A DNA stretch of 62,000 bases from Phoronis australis (lineage: Eukaryota; Phoronida; Phoronidae). A program made the position numbers and the translations under genes. Below, in pieces: positions 11,656-22,984 of this stretch. Below the pieces are notes generated by a model, which was not told the origin of the DNA, ran no database searches, and was given only the letters and a program-made list of their open reading frames with translations. The DNA lies in the NCBI GenBank assembly GCA_002633005.1, contig NMRA01000117.1, forward strand, positions 424,208-486,207, read 5' to 3'. The first letter of the stretch is position 1. Every line of letters starts with the position of its first letter.

Positions 11656-14600
11656 CTGATGAGGACCCAGTTCAAACGCCATACTTCGGGTGATGGCATC
11701 TACTGCTGCTTTTGATGCACAATACACTGCGTGATCTGTCAATGCACGTTGTGAGGCTTGACTAGACACGTTGACTACGGCGCCACCTTGTTTGCGCGTG
11801 ACCATCTGCTGAGCAACCACCTATGAGACAGATAGAAAAGTACAGTCATTTCCCACTTAGTGCATAAGCCACTAATCTTGGTAATGGGTTTCGTGAAGTA
11901 GAGTATTTTTCAATTTTTAAGAACAGGCTCACACTATCATTTACCCTTGACATTCTCCGTCCAGGCATCTGATCATGTAAATGCACAAAAAGTAGTGCTG
12001 CAATAAGACTCCAGCTCCGTTTATCTTTGCGTTTTTCACCTGTTGTCACCGACCACCAAAACAGTACATATTCAAACAAACAGGATGGCAGCTGAGTACC
12101 TATTTCTCAGTGTTGCATCAATGTCTGATGGCTGTATTTAATTTTCAATCCTTGATGCTCATTTGAAATACCCTGATATTTTCAGAAAAAAAAACAGGTT
12201 CCTCATTCAAGAAGAATGTTATTTCATTTACCATAATTACACCTTACATGACCAAGGACACCGTTTGTAAAATAAGATACTTGCCGAACTCACCTGAGAT
12301 ATGTTGATCAAAGCTTTTACATTGACGTTAAAAACGCTGCAAGACAGGCAGAAGGGGTGTTAAAACATTAATTTCAATCCAACAGTACTCATTTTCAGAT
12401 TCAACTAAAATGAAAAAGCACACCCTCACTACGGTAAAATCATGCCAATGTCCAACAAAATTAATTGCTCTTCACTTTTAATAGCCTTCTAACACTACTG
12501 TGAATGGCCACAGTTTCTCAAAACATATAGTCCAATGGCAGCTATGGTATAGAAGTTACGACTTATAAAGCGGTGAAAAAGTAAAGACAAAATGTCATTT
12601 GTCTTCCATATATTGTCTTAAGTTATCGAGGTTTTACTGAATTTATATGCAAAAAAACACTTTTTTCCAGCAAAGTATGTCTTGATAAAAGCAGCAATAC
12701 TAGAGCTCTGGCATTTCCACCTGACGGAGAAGTGTTCGCAATTCGAAAGCTTCTGTTGCTGTTTTATTGCATATCTTACCTGAAATGAAGGTGTTATCTT
12801 ATTGCAAATTCTATATTATTTCAAAACCCAAAATCACCAATCCCCACTTTATTTTTAATGGATACTGTTCAACTGTCAAGTAAGAGTACCCTAAACAACT
12901 TGTTAGCATCACTATGTAATCTAAGATGCGTTAAGCAGAAATCGGAACATTTTGACAACTCCGTAATTTACTTTTGTTGAATTTTAAACCAGAGTACCGG
13001 GTGCAACAGGTGTAGTCATGATGACAAAAAATGAGACCAGAAACCAGCATCATTTCACTGTATGGGTACAAGTTTTTACATTGTCTATAAAGACAATACA
13101 GGTGCTAGCTTAAAAACGAAGGCACAAAATACGCCTACCTATTGCTTTAGACCAGTTTGGCTTTCAATTCCACTTGGTCTGTTCACAAAATTGTTGAAAA
13201 CTTACAATTTTGTAGAATATCTACAATTTTCCAAATAGCTTATCTATTAGGGTACACTTTTTCCTCTAGAAATTACCCTCGTGAGGGGATATGACTGAGG
13301 TTTTGTCTTCGTGTGTCACACAAAATATAAGTTACACTCATTTACCCCACGTTCTACTACAAGATACATTATCCAGAAGCACTGTGATTACTGTTGCCTG
13401 TTACCAGACTAGTTTTCACCACCACCACAGTCAGTATTATGATTGCTTTTCTCATTCAATTTTTCCAAGCATCCTGGGCTCAGCTATTCAGGTATCTATA
13501 GGAGGTAATAAAACAATTACCTTCTCAGCCAGGACATAAACCCTCTGTGAAGCTGTGTTTAGTTACGCAGACCAACTGGGACAATTGTACGAATAAGACC
13601 AGGGTTCACAAAGAGTTGCTTTCACTGACCTTGCATGTCCATTTCAAAAGATTTCTTGTGTGTGAACGATACCCATGATTTATAACCCTCCGCACTATGC
13701 GGACTAGCCCAAAATGACTGTCATTCTCTATAGTATTTCCATCTTTGGATGCTACCTCTTACCTATCAATCTGATCCTCTTCTATGTCTAGGAAGGGAAA
13801 ACATTTTGCAACGCCAGCATTGTTCACCAGAAGATCAATAACACCCATTGATGTGATTGCCTCTCTAGTCGCTTGCCAGTCACAGACGTCCAAAGCAACA
13901 GTTTCAATTCCAGGATTCTGCAACAGCAAGATCACAAAACGCAATAATGTTAGTGTAACTGAACAAGCATCCCTTAAAAGCTCATAAAATGACCAGTCGA
14001 TAAGGCCAATTTATGGACCCTGGTCTTCCAACAGGAATCCCTTTTAATCTGAGTAAAAACTATTTTACAATGCTAAAGTAGTAGTTCTTTTGAAAGCAGG
14101 TGCAGCTACAGCTGCTTTAACACACAAGACACAAATACCAAATAATGTCAAATGATTTGTTCAACCATTGTTAGTCTAGTAACAAGGCATGGCACAGCAT
14201 TGAAATTGCAATGAAACTTCAAAAGACATTCCCACTCAGATAGATTTCAGTCAAGGCAGACAAGGTCTTTTTATTTTTCTACTGCATTCAATACTCTATA
14301 CTGCATAATCCGGGATAAATGGAAGGGTGTAGGATTGGTTTCACTCATATCTTTAAAATAGAGCTCTCATTATTAAATCGAGTATTTACTGTTCCAACTC
14401 CCCCAGAACACTGATCACGTCTCTGGCTTTTAAGGGACTGACATTACACCTATGTATTCTACACAAGGTTGAATAAGCGCATTCTTCAAATCAGTTACAG
14501 CTCTCATTTCACCATTACCTCAGCTTTCAGACTATCCAGGTCAGCTTGTGTTCTACTGACAGCAAACACACGAGCACCACATTTGTGTAAAGCTGAAGCC

Positions 14601-16348
14601 ACCGCTCGCCCAATGCCTGAAAAGAGAGAAAACTGTTATCCAACCACAATAATCTAATTTTTAATCTACATTCTAGGATTCAAGGTAAATAAAATATTTT
14701 GCTACCAAAGGTCGCATTCTTCAACTATCTTCCCAATTTTACAACTGAGTCGTTACAAATCAGCCAATTGAAATCAACGTGGTGATTTGCAACAGCATCC
14801 ATGTATAATGCACTCTCAAATTTGGGTAACATGACTGTTAGAATTTCTATAATTGACTGGTGGTCCCAATAGCTTAGTGGACTACAGCGTTTGCACAGTT
14901 AGCAGAAACTCCTGAGTTGAAATCTCAGTCTTACAGAGATCTTTTCAGACCTAACTGTAAGGCCATGTGACATGACCAACATAATGCGTACGTATACGAA
15001 GATGAATAATTCTTACCTATCTTCTCAATAAACACAATAAAGTGACTCCTAAAGTATTTTTACTGAAGGTAACCTCACAAACAGGAGTTGCTTTATTTTT
15101 TAAGGATGTAGACCCAGACTTCTCTATGCTTTATAAACACACAAGTTCATAACGTTTGAAATGGGATCAAAAGCGCATACCACCAACTCACCACTCTAGT
15201 TGTCACCTCGGTACGCTGGCATCAGACCCAGACTAAGTTAAAGGCATTTCCATATACACGAGTCGTGTTGATGAATAGGTACTACTTTTTGGACTACACA
15301 GGGTCTTTAGGAAAAAGGGAAAAAAAACAATTGTAGTGATTTCTGGTGCAGCCACCACAAACACATATTGACTAATTGAAGCTGTCATCTGTATCTCATG
15401 TCAGGTCACATGAATCTACTAAGTTGTCTGTTTATAGAATGTGTTGTTGTCTCCCATTCCGCTCAGGAAGTGAGCTCCTCCATCCGCGAGTCAGGGTACC
15501 CTTAATATGAACGAACGAGTGCACAGCGTCTCAGATAATATGTTTACGTTTCAGCTTCCTGTTTGATTTTGAGCAGTGCCAAGCACTGAGTGGAATGTGC
15601 CTAAGCATTTGGTTATTTCAACTCGCGCATTTTGACTACTTAACTAACAATTAACCTACCCTTGTGAATTCAGTTCAGTGCCTGAGCAAAATGTCCAGGT
15701 GCTCCCACAAGATAGTTCCAGGCTTTTAAAACGTACACAAGACTTTTTATGGTACTTTTGTACTTTTCGCCCAAAACAGGAACTTCTAATAGACAAAGAA
15801 CCATTTTTCAGGATTCAAGGAAAAAATAAAACATATATATAATACATGGATGGAAAGATGGGCATTGCCGTATGTCTTATTCATATTCAAATTAGGAGTC
15901 ATGTGACTTCAGTGGTATGCAGATCAGTTAATCCAGGTTCTAATTAGGCCTCATACAATTACCAGTACTTCAACAAAGCTATGTCCTACTTCCACGTTTC
16001 AATGATTTTAAATCATTAAGACACTCTTATTTTTTTCAAGGAACCTATTTCTCTCTGAAAAAGATACTCTTTTTGCAGCCTTGTATGTCTGAATGGGGAC
16101 TATGCATTTTGTCTAACATGTGACCTTCAAATCATAATTCAAGACAGTCTAACTTTGATAGTATCACTTTAACAGAAAGACACCCATTATGAGATAAAAG
16201 AATAGTCTCCGGAACTACTAAAATATCATATGGGACTGAAATAGTTTTAACTTTTTTTCATTAGAAACCGATCCCATTTCCTGTTGTAGCACATACCTTT
16301 ACCAGCTCCTGTTACCAAAGCAGTCTTTCCATCAAATCGGATTTCCAT
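11656..16348 (-). CDS. DCXR: DCXR-type L-xylulose/dicarbonyl reductase (SDR), 5 exons found, C-terminus missing
   Basis: The exons, in gene order, are 16348-16297, 14616-14519, 13917-13763, 12336-12294 and 11820-11656. All have GT-AG borders and consistent phases, giving 171 residues. The family reduces L-xylulose and alpha-dicarbonyls with NADPH, as a cytosolic or membrane-associated tetramer. Visible are the cofactor motif TGAGKGIG (13-20), [11 protein letters not shown] as in the human enzyme, NNAG (82-85), and the tetrad N107, S136, Y149, K153 (YCASK) in exact register with human DCXR. The human protein has 244 residues, so about 73 are missing after GPHQ|GTCAGTTG, including the substrate-loop and C-terminal GGF region. 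I found no further exon down to 9500. The gene may be truncated, or its end may lie elsewhere because of misassembly. Its first exon is repeated at 17966-18017. Confidence 0.9.
14865..14945 (+). repeat. tRNA-like sequence in DCXR intron 1 (SINE head?)
   Basis: The block ATAGCTTAGTGGACTACAGC looks like a polymerase III A-box/D-arm, and GAGTTGAAATCTCAGTC looks like a T-arm with a degenerate B-box. No acceptor-stem pairing is visible, so it is not a functional tRNA gene. A tRNA-derived retroposon fragment is the likeliest explanation. Confidence 0.4.
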
Positions 16349-17772
16349 GTTCTAGGAAATACAAGTGATTGAACATAGTTAAATATTTTTCATAAGAATA
16401 CACATAAAAATAAACCGCAACAATGATCATACTGCTTTAAATTATGTTCAGTTTTTAAAAATCAACTTTTAGCCCTAGTAAATATGAGTGCATCACAATC
16501 TTGAAATAATTCATGGAAATTATTTCAGTAACTACTGGTCATGTGCTTATTCGCAGACATTGTACTTTTGCTCAAGCGAGATAAAATAATTTTTTCAGAA
16601 ATAGTTGTGTGGAGATTGAGACCAGATTTCTGACCAACGGTCACTCTTCATAAAAAAGACTCCTTGGGCCGGGGGTCTAATCTATGTACTCGAAATAGAA
16701 CTCAAAATTATTTTTGGCATTTTCCACTCTACTTTTGTGCAAACTCAAGATAAGTGTCTATTAGTTCGTGCACAAGTACATTATAGTTTCTGCGCATCGA
16801 TTTCGCGTTCATGTTCACACTTGATTTGAGCTAACAAGTCTATTAAAAACTCTAAATTTCAAGTAAAATCTTAAAATTTTGAGTTCAGACTCGAATTTTC
16901 CGCCTTAATGCTGGGGTCATCAAGAGCAAACTAGGATTAGATAGTTAAGTTAAAAATAAAGCCATTGTATACTCGAAAATAGAATAACAGATAGTTATGT
17001 CTAGGTTGCACAAAATTCCAAAAATGATTAAGACTTTGAATTCTAGTAAAAATTAAATCTCAGGCTCTGGTCTACGTGGCAATGGCTTATCTCTTACTTT
17101 TACTGTGGCATGGACAAAAATTGTGTGTTTGGACCACGTGTTCTCAAAGTCATTTAAAGCGTGTGGTCATATAGACAAAATTTTAAGCCCGTGGTCGTGT
17201 TTGGGGCGAAAATTGTCCGTAAACCATACACGATCTATGACAACAAAATCGTGTGGCAGTCGTATTGCTAAAAATGCCTGGACCTAATGTTCACTAAGTC
17301 AATAAAAGTGCACCGTCGTATAGACAAAATTCAACTGCTTGGAACACGCGCTCTTGAAGTCCATTTAAAGCTCAATGTCGTCTCTGGACAAAAATTGTGC
17401 GCCCAATCATGCGCGTTCTATGACACAAACAACATCGTATGGTGGTCATTACACAACAATTTGACGCCCAGGCTACTCTTTCTAAGACAAACAATTAAAT
17501 ACCCAGACCACGCTTTCTAAGACATTTAAAGCCCGTGGTCGCATGGACAAAAACTATCCCCCAGATGTTGCATCCTCCAAGTCATTTTAAGGCTGTGGTC
17601 GCGCGGACAAAATTGTCTGCTTGGATCACGCACTCTCTAAGTCTAAAGCGTGTCCTTGGATGGACGAAAATTGTCCATTCGACCATATACGTTCCGTGAT
17701 TCAAACAAAACTGCATAGATGGTCGTATAGATAAAAATTAAATGCCCTAACCATGCTCTCTCAAACATTTAA
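16105..17772. repeat. Tandem duplication, copy A (contains DCXR exon 1)
   Basis: This 1668-bp stretch is repeated nearly base for base at 17774-19429, with few substitutions and small indels (for example a missing stretch near 18830). The two copies meet at a single N at 17773. Each includes DCXR exon 1, its upstream flank and part of a degenerate ~60-65-bp satellite. It may be a real tandem duplication, or two haplotype contigs placed end to end by the assembler. Confidence 0.9.
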
Positions 17773-17773
17773 N
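17773..17773. other. Assembly N at the joint of the tandem duplication
   Basis: A single ambiguous base sits exactly between the end of copy A (AACATTTAA) and the start of copy B (CATTTTGTCTA). Its position at the duplication joint is what a contig join would produce. Confidence 0.9.
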
Positions 17774-19429
17774 CATTTTGTCTATCATGTGACCTTCAAA
17801 TCATAATTCAAGACAGTCTAACTTTGATAGTATCACTTTAACAGAAAGACACCCCTTGTGAGATAAAAGAATAGTCTCCGGAACTACTAAAATATCATAT
17901 GGGACTGAAATAGTTTTAACTCTTTTTCATTAGAAACTGATCCCATTTCCTGTTGTAGCACATACCTTTGCCAGCTCCTGTTACCAAAGCAGTCTTTCCA
18001 TCAAATCGGATTTCCATGTTCTAGGAAATACAAGTGATTGAACATAGTTAAATATTTTTCATAAGAATACACATAAAAATAAACCGCAACAATGATCATA
18101 CTGCTTTAAATTATGTTCAGGTTTTAAAAATCAACTTTTAGCCCTAGTAAATATGAGTGCATCACAATCCTGAAATAATTCATGGAAATTATTTCCGTAA
18201 CTACTGGTCATGTGCTTATTCACAGACATTGTACTTTTGCTCAAGTGAGATAAAATAATTTTTCAGAAATACTTGTGTGGAGATTGAGACCAAATTTCTG
18301 ACCAACGGTCACTCTTCATAAAAAAGACTCCTTGGGCCGGGGATCTAATCTATGTACTCGAAATAGAACTCAAAATTATTTATGGCATTTTCCATTCTAC
18401 TTTTGTGCAAACTCAAGATAAGTGTCTATTAGTTCTTGCACAAGTACATTATAGTTTCTGCGCATCGATTTCGCGTTCATGTTCACACTTGATTTGAGCT
18501 AACAAGTCTAAAAACTCTAAATTTCAAGTAAAATCTTAAAATTTTGAGTTCAGACTCGAATTTTCTGTCTTAATGCTGGGGTCATCAAGAGCAAACTAGG
18601 ATTAGATAGTTAAGTTAAAAATAAAGCCATTGTATACTCGAAAATAGAATAACAGACAGTTATATCTAGGTTGCACAAAATTCCAAAAATGATTAAGACT
18701 TTGAATTCTAGTAAAAATTAAACCTCAGGCTCTGGTCTATGTGGCAATGGCTTATCTCTTACTTTTACTATGGCATGGACAAAAATTGTGTGTTTGGACC
18801 ACGTGTTCTCGAAGTCATTTAAAGCGTGTGGTAAAATTTTAAGCCCGTGGTCGTGTTTGGGGCGAAAATTGTCCGTAAACCATACACGATCTATGACAAC
18901 AAAATCGTGTGGCAGTCGTATTGCTAAAAATGCCTGGACTTAATGGTCATTAAGTCAATAAAAGTGCATGGTCGTATAGACAAAATTCAACTGCTTGGAA
19001 CACGCGCTCTTGAAGTCCATTTAAAGCTCAATGTCGTCTCTGGACAAAAATTGTGCGCCCAATCATGCGCGTTCTATGACACAAACAACATCGTATGGTG
19101 GTCATTACACAACAATTTGACGCCCAGGCTACTCTTTCTAAGACAAACAATTAAATACCCAGACCACGCTTTCTAAGACATTTAAAGCCCGTGGTCGCAT
19201 GGACAAAAACTATCCCCCAGATGTTGCATCCTCCAAGTCATTTTAAGGCTGTGGTCGCGCGGACAAAATTGTCTGCTTGGATCACGCACTCTCTAAGTCT
19301 AAAGCGTGTCCTTGGATGGACGAAAATTGTCCATTCGACCATATACGTTCCGTGATTCAAACAAAACTGCATAGATGGTCGTATAGATAAAAATTAAATG
19401 CCCTAACCATGCTCTCTCAAACATTTAAA
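17774..19429. repeat. Tandem duplication, copy B
   Basis: This is the second copy of 16105-17772. After 19429 the sequence continues into satellite units absent from copy A, as expected if copy A was cut short at the N. It carries a duplicate of DCXR exon 1. Confidence 0.9.
17966..18017 (-). pseudogene. Duplicate of DCXR exon 1
   Basis: On the minus strand the 52 bases encode [17 protein letters not shown] plus one base, followed by the donor GTATGT, exactly as at 16348-16297. The only coding difference I see is a silent GGT to GGC change. If the duplication is real, this could serve as an alternative first exon for the same gene, since it lies upstream in the correct orientation. If the duplication is an assembly artefact, it is the other allele. 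Confidence 0.85.
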
Positions 19430-19800
19430 GGGCGTGGTACGGTGGTAGTATGGAAAAAATTATCAACTTGGACCATGCACTCCCAATGCCATTTGAGGTG
19501 CATGGTCCGATGGACAATAATTGTGCGTCCGACTACATCGTTGTTTGATTTAAGCAAATTCACATTGTGGTCATACAGAAAAAAATGTCCCAACCATGCT
19601 TTCTAAGACATTTAAAGTCTATGGTCCCGTGGACGAAAATTATCAGCCTGGACCACGGACAATTTTTGCCTCGCGCATACACTATGATAAGAGTAAACCA
19701 AACACGTTTCCTAGGGTGGTCAGGTCGGACAGTTTTCGTCCAGTAAGAACACGTGCTTTTCATTTAAAAATTACTCCGAGCGTGGTGTAGTCTTATAATT

Positions 19801-20427
19801 TTTATCCCACGCTTCAACTTGACTTATGGAATGCGCCGTTTGTTGCGCGTGGTCGGGCTGGCTCATTTCGCCCAAACCACTACACTGCCGCTTTAAACTT
19901 ATAGAGTGTGTTATTGGGAGATAATTTTTGTCCATGGGATCGCGCGTGCTCCATTATTTGGTCTACATAAAATGTCTGTAGAGTGTCATCAGGCAGACAA
20001 TTTTCATTCAGATGAAAACCGCTTCCATCAGCAATGTGGTTGGACCGTGGTGTCATTTCATTATAAGTTTTTTAGAATTTTGATACCGAAAAAACGAATT
20101 TCCGAAGAAATTTTGCTGCGTCAAGCTATCATCATCTCCTAAGAGATGTTGCAAAAATTTAGGAAATGGCACGTGCGCCTGTCATGAGCGTATTGTTTTC
20201 AAAACGACAACATAACTTTTCTTTGTTAGAAAAGGCGGAGCATTATGCAAGAAAATGACGTTTATTAGATTGTTTTCCACTTAAACGGCTGTAACAGGCA
20301 AGAAGTGTTGTTTGATTCCCAGATTTTGCATGCACCCGTCCGGTCTTAACTCTACATGTTGATACAGGTTCCACGGCAAGTTGACGAGCAGAACTACCCT
20401 GGCTGTGTGCAATTTCGGAGGTCTACA
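19801..20427. other. No gene or recognised repeat
   Basis: The satellite fades out near 19800. The rest shows no supported exon. A 78-residue frame at 19906-20142 has no recognisable motif and begins in satellite-like sequence. Confidence 0.4.
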
Positions 20428-20585
20428 GTGGCGAATTTAGAGAGGGGCCAAGGGGGCCATGGCCACCCCTAAAATTCTCCCAGATTCCATTGGGCAGTTC
20501 GGGGATGCGAATGTCTGACGGGCAAAATCCTGGCTAAAACTCTGCCCTGCCCCCCCCCCTAACTCAAAATCCTGGATCCGCCACC
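20428..20585. repeat. Short inverted-repeat element (GTGGCGAATTTAGAG ... CTGGATCCGCCAC)
   Basis: The ends are imperfect inverted repeats. Inside are the blocks GAGGGGCCAAGGGGGCCATG and a C-run. Partial relatives occur at 48281 (GCGGATTTAGAGGGAGTCAA) and, inverted, around 54785-54890 (GCCAGGATTAGTCCCGTCAG and a GGGGGGATATGGCCCC block). It is non-coding. Confidence 0.55.
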
Positions 20586-20624
20586 GGTCTATAGAAGAAA
20601 AACACATACATGACTACATGACAT

Positions 20625-21160
20625 GGTACCTAGCTGTATTTTGACGATGACTTCATACACCTAGCTGGCTGGCTACTGGACATACTGATGCTTAATCTCA
20701 AGATCGCGTATGCGTGAACTTATTGAATTGAACATATATTTGGGCTATCACGTGAAATTTTTTGAGTGTAAAGAATTTTTGTAATTATTGGCCTTATAAT
20801 CACTCCTTCACCGTAACTTGTGTCACTGTCAAAGAATCGATGGAATTTGTGATTGGTTAAAACATTATTGTTTGGTGAATAACATCGCCAATAGCAGAAA
20901 AAAGATTAGTTGAATTTTACGGTATTTTATTAACATGTAATTTGGTTTAGTGCAGTGCAAATTTTTATCTTCATGAACTGCTTATTTGAGTGAACTTGTC
21001 AAGTTTCCTCATGTATTCCAAGTTCACGCATACGAGACCTTGAGAATAAGCAAGATTCCAAATTTACGCACAGCATAGCCAGCCAGCTAGCTGTATGAAG
21101 ACTGTCGTCAAAATACTTATACACAAAAGCTGTATATATATACAGCTTTGTACCAAGGCT
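20625..21160. mobile_element. MITE with long nested terminal inverted repeats, copy 1
   Basis: The inner arms are CTTAATCTCAAGATCGCGTA at 20691 and the inverted TACGAGACCTTGAGAATAAG at about 21032. The outer arms are ATTTTGACGATGACTTCATA at 20637 and inverted TGTATGAAGACTGTCGTCAA at about 21092. Copy 2 at 60844-61213 is inverted relative to this one and matches through the core (TTTGGTGAATAA, TTATTAACATGTAATTTG-like blocks). It has no coding capacity. Confidence 0.75.
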
Positions 21161-21170
21161 ACGCACAGCA

Positions 21171-22105
21171 TAGGCAATGACCATCGCCTCTGCTGGCCCG
21201 AACCAGAGGCGATGCAGAGGCTATAGGCACTCTGTACGCCGGAAGTTTTTCGGCGAATTATGCCTCGCACGGACTAAATCATCAAAGTCACGTTGTTATA
21301 AATACCTTTTGCTCATAGAGGAACACCTTAGGAGGTTGTCGATGTGTTTAAGTCCTTCCAACTTGAACAAAAAGAAACTTTTTCTTCGATCAGTCCCTAT
21401 TTCAGTTCCCAAAATCGTGAAATCAAAATTTTTATTTGTTTTAACCAGGCCGAAGGTCAGAAGTTGCGATCCTACCAGCGAACTTTGAAAGCTGAAGTTC
21501 CCGCCCTTTGCGTACGTGCTGCCGGGAACCAGCCGTGCATTTGCCGTGTTGTTAAACATTAAAATGTCAAATATGTGCACAAAGACTATTAAATGTCATA
21601 TCAACAGCATTTATTTTTATCAAATACAAACAATAATTCATTGAAATACACACAGTTTCAAGTAACGCCAATTAAAGACAAGTATAAGTGGTGGCATTTT
21701 GGAAACGAACATTTGACTGACAAGCCCGCAATGGCTCACCTTTGGCGGCTTTGGCCTATTTAAAAATTGAGGTTATGAAGTTACATCACCTAGCGAGCGC
21801 GGTAAAAATTGGAGCGTGCGCAGTACAAAAATTTTGATTTCACGATTTTGGGAACTGAAATAGGGACTGATCGAAGAAAAAGTTTCATAACGAGAGTATT
21901 TGTTCGAGTTGGAAGGACTTAAACACATCGACAACCTCCTAAGGTGTTCCTCTATGCGCAAAAGGTATTTATAACAACGTGACTTTGATGGTTTAGTCGG
22001 TGCGAGGCATAATTCGCTGAAAAGCTTCCGGCGTACAGAGCGCCTATAGCCTCTGCATCGCCTCTGGTTCGGGCCAACAGAGGCGATGGTCATTGCCTAC
22101 GCACA
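21171..22105. repeat. Fold-back element with ~280-bp inverted arms
   Basis: The left arm (about 21171-21446) starts TAGGCAATGACCATCGCCTC. The right arm (about 21820-22105) is its inverted copy and ends GAGGCGATGGTCATTGCCTA. About 370 bp separate them. Inside each arm a small palindrome, GCCTCTG..CAGAGGC, is visible. A third, interrupted arm lies at about 22985-23760. Open frames here (21177-21488 +, 21773-22093 -) are mirror readings of the same arm and so are not genes. Confidence 0.85.
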
Positions 22106-22394
22106 GCACTGATATGATACTTGACAGCCACAAAAAGCCAAGGTGCTTTTGATAGGAACATATAATATGCATAGTTTTGGTGGCACAGCAGCGGACGGAC
22201 GAACGTACGCACGGACGGAGGGGAATGACGACATTATGCAATCAATGCAATCGCATATAAACGCGTGGGTGAATAAATACCTCGCCAGGCCAGCTGATCT
22301 CGTTGGTTTTCCGACCAAATTTCCTTGATGTTTCTGAAAGGACACCTGGCGGTGGTCTCGAATATTAATAGAGATTTTTCGTGATGTATTAAAT

Positions 22395-22428
22395 ATGGTG
22401 GTCGTTGGATACGAAAGCGAAGAGGAAG
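22395..22428 (+). CDS. Possible first coding exon (MVVVGYESEEE)
   Basis: An ATG followed by eleven codons ending in an acidic run leads to a donor-like AAG|GTAATTCC. Short acidic beginnings of this kind occur at the start of several nuclear proteins, which is why I list it. No in-frame continuation was found in the next kilobase, no promoter is evident, and the stretch is short enough to occur by chance. Confidence 0.2.
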
Positions 22429-22984
22429 GTAATTCCTTGTAAAATAATTGACAGATTACCTACTGCCGTAGGTTTTGTTCGGTTTTAGAGTGATATAAAT
22501 TTACAATTGGAAGCTGATGCTCCTGGAGCATCATATAACTCACAAAAACCATGGTCCAGAATTTCCGAGGTATCATATCTTGGCACTTGCTAATTTAATT
22601 TTAAAATTTGGTCGGTGCAAACACAGGCGTCCTCAGCTTCTGATCGTCCCCAATACATTACATATAATACTACAAGGTAGGACACTCCCGACTAGAAATT
22701 CCACGGGTGCTTCACTTCAGCCGTCCATAGCAAACATAAAACTCAATAAATTTACACAAAACAGGGGTTCAACAAATCATGAAGAATTGTTCTTTCCCCC
22801 AATACCATTCACGGTGTCCTGTTACGGCGACTTCGTAAGATTTTTATTCATTGCTTAAAGGCACGCAGGGTAGACAGACAGTGCCATCGTCTCAACTAGC
22901 AGTAGTTACGGTGGCCATCCCACATAAGCCCTTCATAGTACACTGGAAGCTGTTCTGACAGTGAATAATGTGTCACACTGGGTA
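22429..22984. other. No supported gene
   Basis: A 113-residue frame at 22517-22858 (+) has no recognisable motif, and neither end matches convincing splice or start signals. I see nothing else. Confidence 0.4.

Larger units (their letters stand above)
17105..19800. repeat. Degenerate ~60-65-bp satellite
   Basis: Recurrent blocks are GGACAAAAATTGTCC, then a (T)TGGACCACGC-like stretch, then CTCTCTAAGTCATTTAAAGC and GTGGTCG. Positions of the GGACAAAA block include 17114, 17386, 17544, 17607, 17664, 19511 and 19631, so the spacing is often 57-68 bp. GGACAAAAATTGTCC is itself close to palindromic, as is GTGGTC...GACCAC across units. Open frames here (for example 17287-17520 and its copy at 18943-19176) are satellite read-through and not genes. 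Confidence 0.75.

Noticed and set aside
17287-19176. Identical 77-residue frames at 17287-17520 and 18943-19176
   Set aside because: They are the same satellite sequence in the two duplicate copies, with no start context or family motif; the similarity comes from the duplication.
21177-22093. Mirror-image frames of about 105 residues on opposite strands
   Set aside because: They translate the two arms of one inverted repeat, so identical peptides are expected without coding function.
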